From Termitomyces sp. T153 (lineage: Eukaryota; Basidiomycota; Agaricomycetes; Agaricales; Lyophyllaceae): a stretch of 64,000 nt of DNA. The notes under the pieces were generated by a model. That model did not search any database. It saw nothing but the letters and a program-made list of their open reading frames with translations, and was not told the origin of the DNA. The position numbers and the translations under genes were made by a program. Shown piece by piece: positions 1 through 12,150 of the stretch. Within the stretch, counting starts at the first letter, position 1; each line of letters opens with the position of its first letter. The stretch is from contig JACKQL020000044.1 in the NCBI GenBank assembly GCA_018296165.2, positions 186,001 through 250,000 on the forward strand, given 5' to 3'.

Positions 1-408
1 ATGGAAGTCCCCTAACAAGACCCCTGGATGGTTTCCTGTATTCCAGGCCTACCACTCATTGTAGGCCTCCCATCCTCAGACCACAAGTACTTTCAACAAA
101 GCGCTATCTTTTGGTTATATTAGAATGTGGTCACATGCAGGGAGTCTGGAGATCAAGACCATTTACAATGGATTTCCACTTTTTGATCAGACTCCGGATT
201 TGGTTGTTGTTGGGTGTTGTTTCCAGAAGCTCTAGAGTAAATTTTCCAAACACTGGCATTGGGTATCCTTAGACTTGTTCTCTTTGGATCTCCCTCTGCC
301 AGGTGAGTAGCTAGAACTCTAGAACTTCTTATAAATACTGAATAGACTTTGGATCTCCCTCTGCCAGTTGTGTGATTGAGCCACAGCCTCCAGAGGGTCA
401 CCCCTACA
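1..408 (+). mobile_element. Gypsy family G LTR, 3' part, cut by window edge
   Basis: This stretch matches, with scattered substitutions, the LTR of the complete family-G element at 63065-63617. Shared features are the paired phrases GGATCTCCCTCTGCCAG (twice in each LTR), the GTGTGATTGAGCCACAGCC block, and the family end CCCTTACA (here CCCCTACA at 401-408). The LTR starts upstream of the window, so only its 3' portion is visible. It is either a solo LTR or the 3' LTR of an element to the left. Confidence 0.8.
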
Positions 409-2280
409 ACATCCACTGCTATGGTATGACTAAGGCTATATGTAGTCAGCAGCCCAGGTATGCTAGGGAATGATTACTAACAATACATCAAAAGGAGAAA
501 TAGAGTCTGATGACTATAAAAGGCTGACTACTACTATCTGGAAGGTGCAGGGGCTTGGTGGCCAGTTGGTCAGTAATGCTAAAGAGTATGCTATCCCTAT
601 GACTAAGGCCATATAGAGTTGGAGTTACCTATCAGGGCTACCCAACAGTGTCATTCCCTTACAAAATGAGTGTATCAGCCATCTTTCCTAGAATGATGCC
701 TCCAGGATTAACAGTTGTGTTTTTGTCTGACCCTTTTAGCAAGACTGTTTTTCACCAGTAAAACTTTGCAGAGCCCTTCTATATATCTTCAGATGACCTG
801 TACTACATTCTTAGACTTATCTATCAACTGTAGAATATCTAGTTCAATTTGAATTTCAGTAGTCATTGGGTACTTACCAGGCTGGTGGTTGATTGCATTT
901 ATCATTGGCTCATTTCTTCCCATCATCATCATTAACACAACATAGTTATGTTCCATAAATCAGATTAAAAGCTGCATAGGACTCATTCTCTTACTAGGAA
1001 GTTATATACATCATCCCAGACAAATAAAATATTTTTTGATATCTTTCTGGTTTTTCTTCACCAGTTGACAACACCTTGCTCTGCTCGGAGAGTGAGGAAA
1101 GGCAATGTAATTGATGGACCAAGGAGGAGAATCTGTCTGTTTACATGTTGACTGGGATTCCTATCAGGCCCATTAATTTTCAAGATATTAAAAATCTGCC
1201 TTGGGGCTTTATTGCCCTCATCAATCAAAGGAATAAAAATCAATCTATTTCTAAAGAAGCAATACTTTGTGTCACAAAGTGGTGGTCACTGAGTGAACCA
1301 TACCATAACTGTAGAACAATATATGTTGTTAGAATCTCAGAGTCAGACATGGGTAGTGCAGATGGCTCTATTTCACCTGTAGAACAATATATCTAGTTGG
1401 AACTTCAGGGTGTGAGTAAGTAACAGTAAATAGAAGGTGATCAGTAATTGAGCTTACCCTCAGAGTCAGATGTGGTAGTGCAGATGGCTGAGGGAATTGG
1501 AACTGTGTATTGTATGTTTTGTATTGAAGAAATAAGCTTTGCATATAAAGAATAGAATATCAAAGATGAGAGGGAGAGGCTATGGTGTGAAATAAGGTAG
1601 ATGTATAAAAGGATATATCATGAAAAAATGAAATTACCAACAGTGGGGTGGTGTGGTGACATCTATGCTCAACAATAACATTATGAAATGGGCTGTAATA
1701 CTTGTCTTTGTGGTACTTTGACCCTCAATGATTATTAGCCAATGACCATTGGGTCCTTCTTCATGTCTAGAAATCCTTCCTTCATCACAGGACAGTGGGT
1801 AATAAGTCCACAATTTTGGTATCTCAGATGGGTGATTGAAGACAAATGTGTTTATTACTCTCAGTTGGGGGTTTCAAAATTTTGATCATGATCAAATCAT
1901 GAATGGTAAGATATTGACCATACCTTTCAACAATTGGACTTCTGGAGGCTATATGATAACTTGATTCACATTAAATTCTGGCTAACTTCTGTTCTCTATG
2001 TTATCCATAAATACATTGAATTTTTCTAGTGTAATATATTGAGGGAACATATAAAAACTGTTGTAGAGCAATCTGTTATAAAACATATATATGATTTACT
2101 ATTTTCCCAACTCCCGATGCTTCTCAAAAAGCTGATGATAATACCTTGCATCTATTCTGAGTCCCATTGGCATTCAAAGAGGTACCTGTTGAATATTTAA
2201 AGATCAGCCTTAAGGATGTGTATGGCTGTGATGTGCAGTGGGAGGATGTTTCTAAATAAGTCGTGTGCAATGGCTATTAA
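409..2280. other. Unassigned AT-rich, CpG-poor DNA
   Basis: I see no convincing gene in this stretch. It has many stops in all frames and almost no CpG, as in the decayed transposons elsewhere. A phrase of about 30 bp (TCAGAGTCAGA then GTAGTGCAGATGGCT) occurs at about 1337-1366 and 1461-1490. The phrase GTAGAACAATATAT occurs at about 1312 and 1380. These short direct repeats suggest remnants of a mobile element that I cannot name. Confidence 0.4.
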
Positions 2281-3245
2281 TGGATTATGTCCCAAATCGG
2301 ACATAACCACAATAACATAACGCTGAGCTGCGTTGCTTTTTATGTAAAATTAGCCGCAGATCTTTTCAGGAAGTACAATAATCCATTGCTAAGTACCTTT
2401 GTTATCTGCTTGCATTCAGAGGGAGAGAGGATAATTTGAGCTAAAGAGTTCTTTGACAGAAAAAATCAAATGTTCAGTCACTGGATCTATCTGAACCTAC
2501 CCATGCCACAAAAGGGTTGACAGCTGAAGTATCAACTATGGAATTGAGAGTCATGATTAGTGTTTACCCGTAGGCTCGGGCTTCTCGTGCCGAGAACGTT
2601 GTCTGGGTCAAGGCGGATATCATTTCATCAAAAGATGCAACAGGGCCAGTCAGTCATCAATCTCTCTTCGTCTTAACATTGATATTTCACAGTTGTCATG
2701 CATGCTGGGCTGGAGGAAGTAAGTGGTAGAAGGATTCCATATGTTAATTACCAAAAAAAAGGGTCCAAGAAGTCGATTGCAAACAAACCAACGCGCAACA
2801 CCTGCACAAATCACAGGAACAATTTTGGAACAATTCTCCAAATGTTCGCACCCACATTGTACAGCTACAATGCCATTCGAACACTCTTGGTAAATCTTCT
2901 TCAGAAAACGCCGTTTTGTTTTGTCCTTGCCCTTTGCGCCTGTCTTTCAGATTGGAAGAATGCGACGGTGAGAGTTATCTTCCGCAGATCTTCGAAAGAT
3001 GTGCTCGATTTCACTCGGTGAACGCGAAATTGTGGCTGCTAATATCGAATTTGACAAATTTATCTGTTTCGCCTTGCGACTGGGCACCAAAATCCTACCA
3101 GCTTTCTTACTATGAAATCAAGTATCCTAATGTGTGAGCTCCGATTGTCGGACATTGAATGCCGAATGCTGTTCTTAGGTACTGACAAGTGTTTGTGTGG
3201 CCACATCTTGTACATCTATCATTTCAAACTCTCACCTTGTCTTTC
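2281..3245. other. Left edge of the gene island, upstream of the vWA gene
   Basis: CpG dinucleotides reappear from about 2285, marking the change from decayed repeats to host-like DNA. An open frame of about 107 codons on the plus strand at 2698-3021 has no motif I recognise. It may be chance or a fragment of an upstream gene. The stretch directly before 3246 would hold the promoter of the vWA gene, but I see no clear TATA box. Confidence 0.35.
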
Positions 3246-4267
3246 ATGCGCAAGTTCAAACGATTTCTGAGCTCGAGTACTGAGGCTGCTTCTGACACTG
3301 AAGTCAAATCAGGTATTACTCCTAACACGATACAAGCAGCTTCCACTTCGCAGGCAGTAGCTGACGCAAAGATTGCTGTTACATCAAATTATGAAAACCA
3401 TCTTTCCTTACTCTCGAGATACGATATTGTCCTGGTCGTCGATGATTCAGGCTCCATGAGTGGTGGTCGATGGAAGGAGGTGGGTATCAGTATTGATGCG
3501 ATTGTATCTCCTCATGGTTTTCGGAAGGCGAGGACAGCTTTGCAAGCTTTGGCTGTGGAAGCTGCGAAGTACGATGCAGACGGGATCGAAATACAGTTTC
3601 TCAATGCCGGCGAAATACTCACTACCAGCGTGAGCGACAGAGCCAGCCTTAGACTATCCATCGACATAACTTTGGGATCACTTAGAATTCAGAAGAAGTA
3701 GAATATCTTTTCAAGCATGTCAAGCCAGCGGGGTACACCCCACTTGGAACGAAGATTGGCAAGCTGTTGGATGAGTACATGCAAAGGTTCACGGCTGCCC
3801 AGCCGGAACTAAAGCCGGTAATTTACATCGTCATTACAGACGGCGAAGCAAGTATGTGTCAACCATCCCCATAACTTGGCAATGACCATTCAGAGATTCC
3901 CCCTTTTCCTACTCTCACTAGGCGATGGTCCGAAGACTGAGGAGGCAGTAATCCGGACCGCAAGAGCCTTGGACAATCATCATGCAAAGCCTGACCAGAT
4001 TGGCATTCAATTCGTGCAAATTGGCAATGACTCCACGGCGACGGAGTATTTGGAGATGCTTGATGACACACTCACTTCCAATGCAGGAATCAGAGTATGT
4101 AACATCGTTTTGAACTAGTCAGCCGCCTCACTATCTCATCTCAGGACATGGTCGACACGACGACTGCAAAGCCCGGTGTGAAGCTTGACCTAATCAAGGT
4201 CTTGCTTGGATCAGTCAATCGACGTGTTGATCGGAAGGGATCAACAGTCTTATTTGGGGGAAAGTAG
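3246..4267 (+). CDS. von Willebrand factor type A domain protein, 5 exons
   Basis: Splicing exons 3246-3479, 3528-3629, 3686-3851, 3922-4094 and 4145-4267 gives one open frame of 265 residues. The four introns (48, 56, 70 and 50 nt) all run GT to AG. The product is a compact vWA (Rossmann-like) domain with a complete metal-ion adhesion site. The DDSGS motif places D66, S68 and S70, followed by the Thr of YTPLGT (T134) and the Asp of VITDGE (D164). About 50 Ser/Thr-rich residues precede the domain. No signal peptide or membrane helix is evident, so an intracellular metal-dependent protein-binding role is inferred. I chose the ATG at 3246 because the frame upstream opens only with GTG. Domain identity is firm; partner and pathway are unknown. 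The neighbouring PRM10-like remnant is convergent. Confidence 0.85.
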
Positions 4268-4503
4268 GGTTTTTCAATTGATATGCCAGAATCATTCTCT
4301 TTGTGAGATAAGGGTGACACCACATCACTGTACGTAGGACCAAATCACTGTTTCTGAGTGATATCAGTTCTTCAATCTTTCATAAGCGAAGTAGAAAGTC
4401 TTATCAATTCTACTTTAACATGTTCGGGCACTGCGGATAAAGTCTCTGAGTGTGAGAGTTTCCCGGCCTCTTATCAAGTGAACATGGCAAAAGGCGAAGG
4501 AGG
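4268..4503. other. Convergent intergenic stretch
   Basis: This short spacer lies between the stop of the vWA gene and the last recognisable codons of the minus-strand PRM10-like remnant. No independent gene is seen. It would contain the 3' ends of both transcription units. Confidence 0.4.
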
Positions 4504-5831
4504 CTATGAAACGGAAAGCGGAGATTCCAATCGTTCGTCATCTCGAATTAGATATCTCAGTAGGTTCAATATGGGCATGGCGGTTATTGTCAGCCCCAGT
4601 CCTAGAAAAAAGGCGTATACTATGGCGTAGTAGAGACACACAGAACCAGTGACGATATTGCGCGACATCAACTCTAGGGCACCGTTGAGCATAATGAAAT
4701 CCTGATGATGAACGAACAATGAGGACAATTGCAGAGACAGCATCAGTATGAGAATCAAGACAACAAAGCTTGATACGACAGCTGATTAGCAGAGACGACG
4801 GGAAGCGGCGTGCCCGGCAGCGATGAAACTGAACAAAGTGGTGACCATTACTCTGCAATGGACTTAAAGAGTTAGGTCCCACAAATAGATACGAGAGACA
4901 TACTCATACAATTCATTGTGAAAGCTCAATAGCTGGATGATAAGGAGCAAGGCACCCAATTGGGGAACTATCATCGAAGCCGACAAGCAGTATGTCTGGA
5001 AGATAGACATAGGTCATTTCGAGGTCCAGGACTTGAGCTGTGGAGGTGATCTATGACTGAAGGCGGTTATGAAGTAGCACACAGTTCTCGCAAACTTGAG
5101 AATGAACGCTTGCCATTCAAATACATGCGCAACATAACGCGTAATCTACCAAGTCTACTTTACAAAAATGAAGTAAAGAGCGCAAAAAAGGGCACACGAA
5201 ATCTCTAGCTCGTTTCCCTTTCCGCTTTTTTCGTATCGATGGATTGTTTTCATGCCTAGGAGACCCTTTCTCTCAAGAACAGGCGACGTGCTTCGCGCTG
5301 GCGTACTCATCCCGCTACGCCCACCAGAGCTTCGTATCTGAGGGATTTGGAGCCTGTAGGGTGGGTTTGGTCCTGCCTTGGACAGTCTGGATTGGAAAGA
5401 TCGTCGAAAGATAAATAAGCACTTGCCGTCGATGCTCCTGATGCATATTCTGTCTCATGATCATATAGTGAGAGAAGGGCCGACAAGGGACCTCTGCCTG
5501 GCAATCTGAGCAGGTTCGGTACCTGCATCCTGGTTGTCGTTGAATTCACGGCCTCCATCAGACATCCTCTTGGTCTTCTCCCGTCTCTTGCCGAACTTCA
5601 GCTTCTCTCCCAATCGACGTTTCCTCACGTTGGTCACAACAACCTTTTCTGCTTGTTCCCCAGCAATATTAAAAGGGTCCGATGTTTCTGGTAATCCTAC
5701 GCGCTCCGTGTCGTCGATGTAATGTCCCGGTGCGTAGAGGTGGAGCAATGCTGATACCGAAGAACCGTGGGGGAGGATTTTTTGCTCTGCATAGCGCTCA
5801 AAGATGGGCAGCTCAGAGGTGTATGACTGCT
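4504..5831 (-). pseudogene. PRM10/ThrE-like (DUF1212) membrane protein, decayed
   Basis: Segments in order on the minus strand resemble fungal pheromone-regulated membrane protein 10, a ThrE-like multi-pass protein. About 5831-5530 gives a basic cytosolic N-terminal region (GHYIDDTERVG, RKRRLGEKLKFGKRR). About 5531-5380 gives the GPLSALLSLYDHETEY and AYLSFDDLSNPD stretch. About 5140-5045 gives WQAFILKFARTV. About 5010-4950 gives VLDLEMTYVYLP. About 4770-4530 gives a hydrophobic block with the characteristic LNGALELMSRNIVTGSV followed by a transmembrane helix. These pieces sit in different frames, and I could not join them with normal introns. The expected last membrane helices are not recognisable after 4504. 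I infer a broken gene, although a complex exon structure is not excluded. Related ThrE proteins export amino acids; the role of fungal PRM10 is poorly defined. Confidence 0.55.
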
Positions 5832-7117
5832 CGATATTCGAATAGTAGATCCTGGTTCACTGACATTCATGGTGTGTCCAGGCTCAGGTTGTAGCGGACA
5901 GTGATGCACTCGGGTAGTCGATGAGACCTTATGGCGCTCTAGGGCCTGCGTAGGTCTCTGGAAAGCTGCGGGCTGAAAGAAGTTGTTTTGAGAACAGTGG
6001 TTGAAATTGTGTTGATATTACTCACATCTAAACCCTGTTCGTCCATGATCCATACTATGTGAGCTCGATACTGGATCCTTGTCCAACCACTGAGCTCAGC
6101 CGGGCGACTTGGAACCTGGTGTATAGGAAACGCTCCCGGCCCGCTTTTCTTCGAGCCGTTGCGGTGACATGTTTGAACGGTTCCATCAAAATTTATATAA
6201 AGCATGTTGCCAGCGCAATAATGCATATGGGTTTGTGCTTACCTCAAACGAATTTGCCACGAACTCTACGGTGTGGTACCCAACGAACGTATTTTGTAGA
6301 ACCAATGATCAAAGTAAGGTCGTCACACAGCGAGCCGCGAAATCGAAACGGATTTGCAATTATTACCCCGCTGACGTCACCGGGAAAATCTTGGCTCGTG
6401 CAATCTAAGCTAGGCTGCGAGACCAAGAAACATGATGCTTCGCTTTGCATGTAAATGATGGACACTCTCATGTAAAACTGATGACGAGAGATAACACCGT
6501 CACTCTAGACTCCGTTGAAGTCCATTCATGGAGGGAAGAGCATCAGATAAACTTACCGCTTCGGATTGGGAAGAACCGATGGAAAAACAACGCCAGACGT
6601 TTCATAGAAACAACGAGCACATTGCTAAGGGTGTCAGCCCGTCCAATGTCACGAAGTCCAGCGATTCTGACTTTATAGTTTCATAGAAGTTAGGATTGGA
6701 ATTCAAAAGAGAGTTCACAACTACCATACTAACCAACACCATTGCGCTAGACTTATTTCCTCAACAGTTGATCATCCTCTGCCAACGACGTCAGTGACGT
6801 GGCTCGTGTTGGTCACCCAGCGCAAATGGCATGAGGTATCCGTAATCATATGCCCGGCGATGTCGAAGCTAAAGCGTTAGTTTGGGCCATCACGGGACAC
6901 AAAGGTGCCACTTTGGTTTCCCAGTTATAACAGAGAGCTGACGCGGGCACCAGCAATGCCCACTGTTGAAGTGCTGGAATGGATCTCCGGAGTTCAGTGG
7001 AAACTGGATATACGAACAACTTCGAAACTCTGACTTGAGGTAAAACGAGTATGCCATAGACTCAGACAGCATCTATGAATTATGGAGAAATATACAATGA
7101 TTCAATTCCCCGGCCTT
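5832..7117. other. Island DNA between two minus-strand genes; possible 5' exons
   Basis: CpG content is normal here, so this is host-like rather than decayed repeat. On the minus strand an open block at about 6110-6013 ends at a good splice donor, GAT|GTGAGT (about 6025). It could be a 5' exon of the PRM10-like remnant or of another gene. I found no domain in it and no reading frame that joins cleanly to 5831. The part from 6470 to 7117 shows nothing recognisable and lies just past the stop of the reductase gene. Confidence 0.3.
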
Positions 7118-10100
7118 CTAGTGAAGGAATCTCGTATCACGCCAATAGCTGACCCAGCGACGCACGTCTTTGACCCCAATAGGTCGCACCTCTCTCATGG
7201 TCTGGCTCAGGCGTTGAGCCTTGACAGTTGTGAATTTCGGCAGTCCACCGCTTTCGACTTCGTGATGACCGGCGTCAGCAATGGCATGGTCAGCCTCAGA
7301 GAACGCGCGGAAGAACTCGAGAAGCTTGACAGCAGGCTATGAAAAGGACATGATGAGTCTGTTGAAGTCAGCTGATGGCGAGAAACTCACAATATCCTGA
7401 ATGTTGGCGTCACTGGCGTTCTTAGAATGTTTTTCGAGCAAGGAAAACCACTCCCGGAACGGAACCACACGTAAGGAAAAGCCATCTTCATCCAGTACTG
7501 CCTTGAGAGCATTCATCACTTCACTCCACTGTGTAGGTCGAGGATGGACCAGATTGATTGCTACGGGAAGCTTATCAGAAGAAAACGCGACGTCAAGGAT
7601 AGCTTTGGAGACTGTGTGCATAGGCAACCAGGAAACCAACTGAATTCACAAGCTCCATAAGAACGACGCCGATCTGAAAGGTCAAGACAACGTACTCCAG
7701 TGGCATTGGGAAGTGCTCCAAGAGCTAAACCTGACTTCACAAGGATGGGCAACCAATCACTCGTAGCCCAGGCACCGTTGGGAAGTCCTCCAGTGATCTG
7801 GCCGATACGGAACGAAGAAACTTGTATCCCGCTCTTTGCGAGTAGCTTGGATATGATGTTAGAGAGGGAGAATTAAGGTTGAGGGTGAGTGCGTTGCATA
7901 CCCTTTCTGACACGTATTTACCCTCACCATAGCCATTTCCGACAGCAATAGCGGCGTCCATTAAAACTTGCTCGGGAAACAAGACTTCAGGCTGTCCCCA
8001 TGATTGCGCTGATGCCACGGAAGAGGTGAACAGGAAACGAATTGACTCAGGGTGTGGTCCAGAGCGCGCGAAGTCAATGAGTTTGCGAGTGCCTCGAACA
8101 TTCGGCTCGAACGATGACAGCGAAAGGTTAAAGTCAAGCCGCCACGCATTGTGGATGATAACAGTGACGGAGTCCTTGATCTGACGTGGTATATCTTAAT
8201 AGGAGCTTTTCGCAGCTGTAGAGCGAACTTACTTCGTTGTAGAGTTGATCTGATAACCCGAGGCGAGAGAGTGTTGCATCACCTTCCACAAGAGCAAGCC
8301 TACGGGACTGTAGGAGTTTGATATCCAACCCTTTATCCTTGAAGCGTTCAGTGTGTCGTTCGAGGATCGAAGCAGAACCCGTGGATGCACGATTTAGAGC
8401 ATATACACGCTCAACAGAAGGATCAAGTAAGAGGTCAGCAAGAATCTGAGAACCAAGATTTCCAGTCGATCCTGTCAGTAGGAATACTTTGTTCTTCGGC
8501 ACGGAGAAATCAGAAGGTGAGCTATCCAGACCGTCACTATACTTTTCGATCATCGCTTCAATTTCCGCCTTGGCATTCCTTCCGTCCTGGAAGCCCTCAG
8601 GATCAGCCACGAGTTTCACAAGGAACGTCGTAAGCGTTTCTATAGATGGGTATGTGTAGACAGTATTCTGGGTGATATTTTTTGCGGCTTTGATAGTCGA
8701 ATTATCCTTGCTTCCACGTAAAGCACCCGCGATACGACGGCGAAGGATCGTCGCACTCAAACTTCGGGAGAGGGTAAGATAGATTGAAAGCAACGTTAGA
8801 TAGGACTAACCTATCAAAGCCCTGTTCAAAAAGATCTTGAGAAATACCGAAAGTTTTGCCTGAATGGATATCTGCAGCCTGTTCCAAGAGCCAGATTTGG
8901 ACATGTTCATTCTCCCAAGTGATTGGAGGTACCGCGTCCTCTCCTTTTGCACTTTGTTCCACCGTAGCATAGCTGTGAAAAAGCTGTAAAAAAGGCGGGA
9001 ATCCAACATGATATTGACATACAGTCCCTCAATCTCATCGTCATAAGTCCTGAGAGCCATCTTGCGCATGACGGTACCTTTTCCTGCTCGAGGCAAAGGC
9101 TTGTCCGTGGAAGTAAAGAGAATCATCTCCTTAAATATCCTACTGAACGCCGGCGCAATTTTATTGGCTTCTTCTATCACGGACCTGAACGCACGGGATG
9201 GTCAACTCTAGAATGATCAGATTGACCTTATACTCATACTCACCAGAGTTGCTTTCGCAATCCTGCGACCTGAGTCTGATCTGTGATATCGATAGCATAC
9301 TGAGCCTTGGGCTCGATAAGAATTCCTGGCTGATCATGAGTGCGACCGAAAATGATGGCACCCATGACACTGTCATCAAGATATAGATAAGTAGGAGTGC
9401 ACATGAAAGGGCGCGAGATGAATACTGACTAGGGGCTACTCATAACGATATCCTCCATAGGGGCCGGGACGGTCTTCTCCCCAGATGAGTGGATGACAAC
9501 ATCATCAATGCGCCCAACGCTGGAGCAACTATCAGTTAGCTCGATGCAAGAGGAGGGAAATCATATACATCTTCCACAGGTGATCCTTTGTAGGATGTGG
9601 TTTCCAGAGGTCGGAAGTGGCATACCCCCTGACATCAGATAGGTTTTCAACGGGAAGCGAATGCGTATCCGTAGTCTATACGCGATGTCAGGTCGAATTC
9701 GATAGCAAAAGTCAATCACATACCAAGAATTGACATTCGAACATTCCATCTCCCTGAGGCATCCATCTTACCTTTGCTCTGTCACTGAACTTCATATACG
9801 CCCAATCACCGTCGTCACCGGGGCGCGGAATGGCATACGTTGGCGAGCCAAACTCGGTGGCACCGTAAGTAGGGATGAGTTTAACACCTGCTGAAACCAT
9901 GAAGTCACCTAGCCTAGGCGCCACGGCACCGCCGGAGTAGCCCTGAATACACGATATCATCAAATTGCACTCATGTCGAATATGTCAACATACGACAAAA
10001 TACAGTGTCTTGAGGAGGTCAATGGCCTCGATAGACTGTGTCCATATTTGCAGGAGGGCAGGAATTGTCATCATCGAATTGGACTTCGTACGTAGGGTGT

Positions 10101-11069
10101 GGTCGAGGATATTCTCCGGGGTCGGTATCATCGGAGTCATCTCCCTTGAGGTCACTTGGGGAGGATAGACGCCCACAGAAGTAAGTCCAAAGAGAGGGCA
10201 GAGTACCTGGACGTAGATGCCCAGTGTATGAAATGAAGGGAGCATCATAGCCCCAATCCGCAACTGGGGTCTGTGATCACGGAACTCAATTAAACAAGCT
10301 AGCCGTCAAAATGTTAGCATAAGTAAACAGAAATCTTCGTCATACTTACGGAAAGCCACCCAGTGCGAAAGGATGAGATGAGTTTGGTAAATTGCCTTGG
10401 GAAATCCAGTACTACCAGATGAGTGAAGAATCAATGCGGCATCCGATAACGGAGGCCGCGTAGTCGGCGCAGGATAACACTCAAAAGGATCGCGGACAGT
10501 CTCAGTCCCAAGTTTAGGATACAATTGATCAAGCGTTGGAATTTCCTCAATTGCAAGCTCGAAATCAAGTACGTCCGCAGCGAGCTCGGTTTTAACACTA
10601 TCCAGGAGGCTGCGCAGCGTGGCAGGGGTAGTGATCAGGCGGTGACATGATGTCTTCTTCAGGAGATGCACAACTGCAGCGGGACTGTTGCGAGGAGAAA
10701 TAGGAAACGGCTTTTCGGACAGACATCATCGTTGGTATTCTCCTAAACATGACAGGTCAAAGGACTCACCACTAGACCGGCTATCATCAAGCCTATTGTC
10801 ACTGCATGGTACACAATCGTATCGGCTAATGCAATAAACGCGACTATCTCCCGGTCAGGGCCAGCACGCCTGGGCCGAACCAGGTGAGCTACTCGATGAC
10901 ATGCACGTCCAAATTCGAGGTATGTGATCTCTGTTACTTGGCTCGAGCCTTCCTTGCTATAAGCAAAGATAGGAAGCTCAGTGTTGTGCTTCCAGTGAAA
11001 ATCTATGGCCTCTGGAATGGTCACTGAGCCGTCGAGGGGAGGACAGACTGGTTCTTGAGGGGTAGTCAT
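7118..11069 (-). CDS. NRPS-like adenylate-forming reductase (A-T-R), 14 exons
   Basis: Fourteen exons join into a 1085-residue frame: 11069-10770, 10710-10350, 10298-9994, 9942-9724, 9675-9569, 9519-9430, 9369-9244, 9184-9023, 8972-8811, 8761-8233, 8180-7902, 7845-7696, 7639-7391 and 7336-7118. The 13 introns are 48-60 nt, GT-AG, with matching phases. The adenylation domain (about 1-530) shows SSGSTGFPK (197-205), YGATE (348-352), GRIDD (433-437) and a late PRAGKGTVMRK with the catalytic Lys. The thiolation domain shows GFDSLSAT with the phosphopantetheine Ser at 611. The reductase domain, an extended SDR, has the NADPH loop TGSTGNLG (707-714) and the YxxxK pair Y871/K875. Such enzymes activate a carboxylic acid as AMP ester, load it on the carrier and release it reductively as aldehyde or alcohol. 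No condensation domain is present. The substrate cannot be read from the sequence. Confidence 0.92.
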
Positions 11070-11106
11070 GTGTGAACTAATTGTGGGTCAATAGAGTTCC
11101 TTACCA

Positions 11107-11114
11107 GTTATATA
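11107..11114 (-). promoter_or_regulatory. Candidate TATA box of the reductase gene
   Basis: On the minus strand TATATAA lies about 40 nt upstream of the reductase start codon at 11069. If it is used, the 5' leader would be very short (about 10-15 nt). It is a pattern match only. Confidence 0.35.
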
Positions 11115-11117
11115 GTG

Positions 11118-12150
11118 GGAACGTGAAAATAGCATGTGGAACCTTCTTACTCAAATTTGAAGCCTTAGATGACCTGGGGCTCGGAGTTGGTTCGGAGTCC
11201 GAGAGAGTCCGGCCTTGTGGCTTTTTTGACCATTTTCTCACCTGCAGTAGCCCAAACACCAGCATTTGGCAAGCAAGGTACGTACACCTGGCTTATGAGG
11301 ATTCATCTTCGACAAGGCTTGACCGGGGTAGAGTGATCGGCAAATCTCTTCGTTGTAAGCTGAACACTATGTAAGAGGCACTGATAACCATCCACAAAAC
11401 GTCAAATGAGGAAGTGACTTCTCCGACGAAATGTACTTAGCATTGTCCAGTCCATACGAAACATAGATGTTATTGGATATCCTATTGAAAAGTGGTGAGC
11501 CTGCAACGAAAGGCCGATGTTATATTATCACCATAATCTCTCAAGTAGAAATTTAGCCGCACAAACATCTTCACAACTTCTAAGCACTAGCTCGTGCTCG
11601 CGCCAGAAAAAGATGTCAAACGTCCGAATTTGTTTCGAGTGTGGTTGCAGATCCGTACCCTGATCATCCGAGCATCCGGGTGTACAGACAATATGCAGGA
11701 AGTTCTTTGGCCATCTTGGGGCTACCGACTTCAGTTAGACCCCCGATTGCTGAGTGCGCCAGTGTCCGACCGGAGTACCGGAGTGTCCGTAAAACCACAC
11801 CCATCACATTACGAGGACGACAGCTCAAAGAATGAGGCGACTCGTCTTTTCCGCTCTCGTCTTTTCCGCCGTTTGCAATAGACCGGGTAACTGAGTTTTA
11901 ATTTGGGACACACGATATATGATCGAAATTTTCTAAAAATATATCGTCCGAGTGTTCCTAAGTTCTAAATTTAGTATCCCAGTGGGAAGCGTCGTGGTCC
12001 GTGAGATATCATCGTCTAATTTACTGTTTTACACCTTCTTTTGCACAGATAGCAGCCTCCACATTGATGAAAGACGTGTCAAGCTCATTCCATCAAGGTT
12101 CTTTTTAGCTGGAACTGGCTTTTGGAAGCTCTGGTAATGCATATCAACCT
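11118..12150. other. Upstream region of the reductase gene, right edge of island
   Basis: CpG remains normal to about 12000 and then falls sharply. Two overlapping plus-strand frames at 11594-11881 lack any motif I know and are probably chance. There is no gene I can support. The stretch would contain the reductase promoter and marks the boundary with transposon DNA. Confidence 0.4.

Noticed and set aside
11594..11881. Small gene upstream of the reductase
   Set aside because: Two overlapping frames of under 100 codons have no splice-supported extension and no recognisable motif. They are more likely intergenic.
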